Assembly (NCBI GenBank): GCA_902474785.1
Contig: CABRXB010000063.1
Coordinates: 1 to 6,631, forward strand
DNA length: 6,631 nt
Reading direction: 5' to 3'
Origin: an uncultured Eubacteriales bacterium
GTDB lineage: Bacteria > Bacillota > Clostridia > Oscillospirales > Feifaniaceae
Translations under genes and position numbers: made by a program
Shown here: positions 4,748-6,631 of the stretch, piece by piece
Position numbering within the stretch: the stretch's first letter is position 1
How the letters are laid out: each line of letters opens with the position of its first letter
The notes under the pieces: generated by a model
Seen by the model: only the letters and a program-made list of their open reading frames with translations
What the model was told of the DNA's origin: nothing
Database searches by the model: none

Positions 4748-5103
4748 GCTGGCGAGGCAGAGAAGAGCCCCCTGCGCTGCGACCAGGTCTTCTCAAAATC
4801 TGTGCCGGCATTGTGGAGGAGGCCACCGGCGAGCCCTACCGCGCCGCCATTGACGCGGCGCGCCGCGCCGTGTCGCGTGCCGGCGCCAACATGACGCCCC
4901 AGCAGCGTGTCTCTTTGGGCAGGGCTATCGAACTCAACCTCATCAATCGAAAGGAATACCCCGTCGAGCTGCTGTGCTACACCCATCAGCTTCCCATCGG
5001 CAAAAAGCAGTTTTACAAGGCGCGCCGTCTGTTTTGTCAAACGCTGCTCGAAGAGCTGCATCTGATGGCGGACGGCGCGGGGGAATCGCATCGCGCCTTT
5101 TGA
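4744..5103 (+). CDS. 119-aa protein resembling phage ArpU/RinA-type regulators
   Basis: Last gene of the operon. Its ATG overlaps the preceding stop (ATGA) and AGGAG (4731-4735) lies 8 nt upstream, giving translational coupling. The protein is soluble, basic and mostly helical. The N-terminal half (about 15-50) holds GLLKICAGIVEEATGEPYRAA and an Ala/Arg-rich helix. The second half reads LGRAIELNLINRKEYPVE and then LPIGKKQFYKARRLFCQTLLEEL (about 83-105). The closing pattern of Leu-Pro-hydrophobic-Gly, Phe-Tyr, Arg-Arg, Phe is like the C-terminal end of phage late-gene regulators of the ArpU/RinA type, where it forms a DNA-recognition helix region. This is motif resemblance by eye, not a family assignment. 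With a CI-like repressor next door, a transcription-factor role is reasonable inference. Confidence 0.82.
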   Translation: MSWRGREEPPALRPGLLKICAGIVEEATGEPYRAAIDAARRAVSRAGANMTPQQRVSLGRAIELNLINRKEYPVELLCYTHQLPIGKKQFYKARRLFCQTLLEELHLMADGAGESHRAF

Positions 5104-5207
5104 CGGTGCGGCGTGGCTTTGGCCCCCTTTGCCCTGAACTTTGCCCCCGCCAGGCCAGGCAGCTATTGCACACAGATTTGGCGGTCGCAACCTTCAGGTG
5201 ATTTGAG

Positions 5208-5279
5208 TTTGCCGCCATGTATGCTTGCCGGCGGCGCGCCGTCCCTCGCTCCAAAGCGGCAAATCTTTTTTCTGTTTTG
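5208..5279 (+). terminator. Probable terminator of the small-protein operon, with alternative folds
   Basis: TTTGCCGC (5208-5215) pairs with GCGGCAAA (5256-5263), directly followed by TCTTTTTTCTGTTTT. The 40-nt loop is long and contains competing pairings: TTGCCG (5225-5230) can pair with CGGCAA (5257-5262), and GCCGCC (5211-5216) with GGCGGC (5230-5235). The T-tract and position 100-170 nt after the last gene favour termination. The stretch 5104-5207 shows nothing else. Confidence 0.55.
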
Positions 5280-5299
5280 AAAAACGCCCTTTTACATTC

Positions 5300-5328
5300 T
5301 TGAATCGTACATATTCATGTGATAGACT
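5300..5328 (+). promoter_or_regulatory. Extended -10 promoter of the DUF1266 lipoprotein gene
   Basis: TTGAAT (5300-5305), 17-bp spacer, TG-A-TAGACT (hexamer 5323-5328). The bases TGTGATA around the -10 are identical, and in the same register, to those at the binding-protein promoter (1974-1980). ACAT-ATTC-ATGT (5309-5320) is a small dyad in the spacer. Predicted start is near 5335. Confidence 0.7.
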
Positions 5329-5371
5329 ATTATAACCAATGTTCACCCGTTTTTGAGAAAAGGAGTTTTTC

Positions 5372-6157
5372 ATGGGAAGAAAAAAGATTTGCCGCGCTGT
5401 CAGCGTGGTGGCGCTGTCGACGCTCCTGCTGCTGCTTTGCGCCTGTGGCAAGACTGACCACAATGAGGACGGCAGCTCCAACCTCGGTCACTGGGGCCGG
5501 GCGTTGTCGGCGCTGTCCATGCAGACGCTGGGGGGCGATCCCGTCGTTTTTGGCGGCGGCCTGCCGGAAGACACGGTCAAGGCCGCGCTCGAAGTGCGCG
5601 GCGTCACGACCAGAGAGCAACTGCTTGAAACGCTGCAATTTCGCCTGCGCCACGGCGCTCGGGAGGACTATCATTTTGACGCCGACGTGCTGACCGCCTA
5701 TTCCGAAGAGGAGCTGGAGGCGGCGCTCTCCGAGCTTGACGAGACGCAGCAGGCGCACTACCGCCGCGTGCTTGACGTGGCAAACCAGTGGGGAGAAGAC
5801 GGCCTGCTCGCTGTCGACGCGGCAGAGGCGGCTCTGCTCGTTCAACTGGGCTACCGCGCCGAGTTGCTCACGCACGAGGAGGCGCAGGCGCTGGTCGAAC
5901 CCGCCGCACAGCTCGTCAAAGACCGCTTTTCCAGTTGGGACGACCTGCTGCAAAATCTGCTCGACGGGCGTCGTGTGACCGACAAGCTCGACGAGGACAG
6001 CGAGGGACTTCAGGTCTTGACCGAACGCCTTGCCGCCCTGCGTGAAGACGACGATACCGGCGATCTTCTCTTTGACGACGCGCTTTTCTCGCAGGATATC
6101 ACGCCCATTGAGGACGTGTCGGCAAACACGATTCTTTCAGACAATGATGCAACGTGA
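5372..6157 (+). CDS. DUF1266-domain lipoprotein
   Basis: 261-aa exported lipoprotein. The ATG at 5372 follows AAAAGGAG (5358-5365) by 6 nt. Signal peptide: MGRKK, hydrophobic core at about 9-22, lipobox LCAC with Cys25. A short Asp/Asn/Ser linker follows. From about 41 the sequence fits DUF1266: WGRALSALSMQTLGG, a TTREQLLETLQFRLRHG segment (79-95), and the conserved core W140-GEDGLLAVDAAEAALLVQLGY (140-161), L-T-H-E-E-A (166-171), and RFSSWDDLLQNLLDGR (185-200). DUF1266 proteins usually keep WD..R in the core; here Ala/Val-Asp replaces the usual Trp-Asp and no Arg follows, so the core is divergent. The C-terminal 60 residues are very acidic and low in pattern. Function of the family is unknown; a surface location is predicted from the lipobox. 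The gene is single, with its own promoter and terminator. Confidence 0.88.
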   Translation: MGRKKICRAVSVVALSTLLLLLCACGKTDHNEDGSSNLGHWGRALSALSMQTLGGDPVVFGGGLPEDTVKAALEVRGVTTREQLLETLQFRLRHGAREDYHFDADVLTAYSEEELEAALSELDETQQAHYRRVLDVANQWGEDGLLAVDAAEAALLVQLGYRAELLTHEEAQALVEPAAQLVKDRFSSWDDLLQNLLDGRRVTDKLDEDSEGLQVLTERLAALREDDDTGDLLFDDALFSQDITPIEDVSANTILSDNDAT

Positions 6158-6203
6158 GAGCGAGTTGACCTGGCTAGAACGGTCTACGAGCTCCCCGGGG
6201 GAA

Positions 6204-6245
6204 AAAACAGAAAGGAGAGCACCGACGTGCTCTCCTTTCTGTTTT
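6204..6245. terminator. Bidirectional terminator with a perfect 19-bp stem
   Basis: Arms 6204-6222 and 6227-6245 pair without mismatch around a CGAC loop; the stem core is AGGAGAGCAC/GTGCTCTCCT. It starts 46 nt after the lipoprotein stop. On the + strand the stem ends in TTTT. On the - strand it runs into TTTTTT (complement of 6202-6207), so a transcript from the right would also stop here. Confidence 0.88.
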
Positions 6246-6287
6246 GCTGTAAACTGGGGCGACACAGCCCGGTTGCAGCCCGGATCT

Positions 6288-6334
6288 CATGTGCTCGCGC
6301 GCGGGCGATGCCGCCGCCCGCGCGCGAGCACATG
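6288..6334. repeat. GC-rich perfect 20-bp inverted repeat, not a terminator
   Basis: Arms 6288-6307 (beginning CATGTGCTCGCGCG) and 6315-6334 (ending CGCGCGAGCACATG) pair perfectly around a 7-nt ATGCCGC loop. No T-tract lies on either side. Two CAGCCCGG copies 11 bp apart precede it (6265-6272, 6276-6283). It could be a transcript-stabilising hairpin, a protein site, the end of a small mobile element, or part of a non-coding RNA. Confidence 0.7.
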
Positions 6335-6631
6335 GAAAAGCCGCCGCTTTGAGAGGGCTGCGCGCACCATCGCAGGGGCCTCAACGCCTGATTGTCCCAT
6401 CACAAGATCTGCTCCAATCGCCGGCCCGCCTCTCTTCCCGGAGAGGCGAACGTCTCTTTTGCGCAGGGCGAACCGACACCAAGGGGTTTCGAGAGCACGC
6501 AACGCCATGTCGTCTTGCTAAAAGAGAGCCCGCCCGGTCAGCCATCGCCCATTTTCCGGGTGGTTCGGCCCGCCTCTTCGACGAAAAAGAGCGTCGCCTC
6601 ACGTCAGTGGCGCAAGGCCCACGCCGACCAA
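6335..6631. other. Gene-free right end of the window
   Basis: No convincing gene is seen on either strand; open frames here are Arg/Pro/Ser-rich and lack ribosome binding sites. A perfect 8-bp hairpin lies at 6427-6434/6441-6448 (CGCCTCTC/GAGAGGCG, 6-nt loop), followed by AACGTCTCTTTTG, which could be a weak terminator. A transcript entering from the right is possible because the terminator at 6204-6245 also works on the - strand. Confidence 0.45.

Noticed and set aside
5330..5953. 207-codon - strand open frame
   Set aside because: It is antisense to the DUF1266 lipoprotein gene, which has a signal peptide, family core and ribosome binding site.
6030..6521. 163-codon + strand open frame running through the terminator
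   Set aside because: It overlaps the lipoprotein gene out of frame, crosses both long hairpins, and has Arg/Ser/Pro-rich non-coding character.

Overview
This window looks like chromosomal DNA of a fairly GC-rich member of the Clostridia (Firmicutes). Nearly every gene starts with a strong AGGAGG-type ribosome binding site. Two genes encode lipoproteins with short Lys/Leu-rich signal peptides. The four recognisable promoters are sigma-A-like, AT-rich and extended -10, set in GC-rich surroundings. No genus can be named from the sequence alone.

Layout: (1) 1-199, a degenerate 17-20 bp tandem repeat cut by the window edge. (2) 490-1281 (+), a stand-alone ABC-class/AAA ATPase of the small predicted-ATPase type (COG3910-like). 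(3) 1282-1941, a gene-free, mildly pyrimidine-rich gap. (4) 2038-3054 (+), an orphan periplasmic-binding-type lipoprotein of the NMT1/TauA (COG0715) class, with its own palindrome-flanked promoter and terminator. (5) 3251-3296, a perfect 40-bp palindrome acting as a convergent terminator. (6) 3418-4011 (-), a helix-turn-helix plus S24 (LexA/CI-type) self-cleaving repressor with a TTG start and a long leader. (7) 4359-5103 (+), diverging from it, a tight three-gene operon encoding two Cys-rich mini-proteins (72 and 46 aa) and a 119-aa protein resembling phage late regulators (ArpU/RinA style). (8) 5372-6157 (+), a DUF1266 lipoprotein closed by a 19-bp-stem terminator. (9) 6288-6334, a second, very GC-rich 20-bp perfect hairpin, followed by DNA with no gene to the end.

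The most interesting unit is 3418-5103. A repressor that keeps the Ala-Gly cleavage site and the Ser/Lys dyad sits back to back with a compact operon of small putative metal-binding and regulatory proteins, with strong divergent promoters in the roughly 350 bp between them. This is the geometry of a lysogeny or SOS switch, but no phage structural, integrase or replication genes are visible here. It could be a domesticated prophage switch or a free-standing damage-responsive module; the link between repressor and operon is inference.

The seven supported genes cover only about 59% of the window (3905 of 6631 bases), low for a bacterium. The gaps hold a minisatellite, long perfect hairpins and structured leaders rather than recognisable genes.
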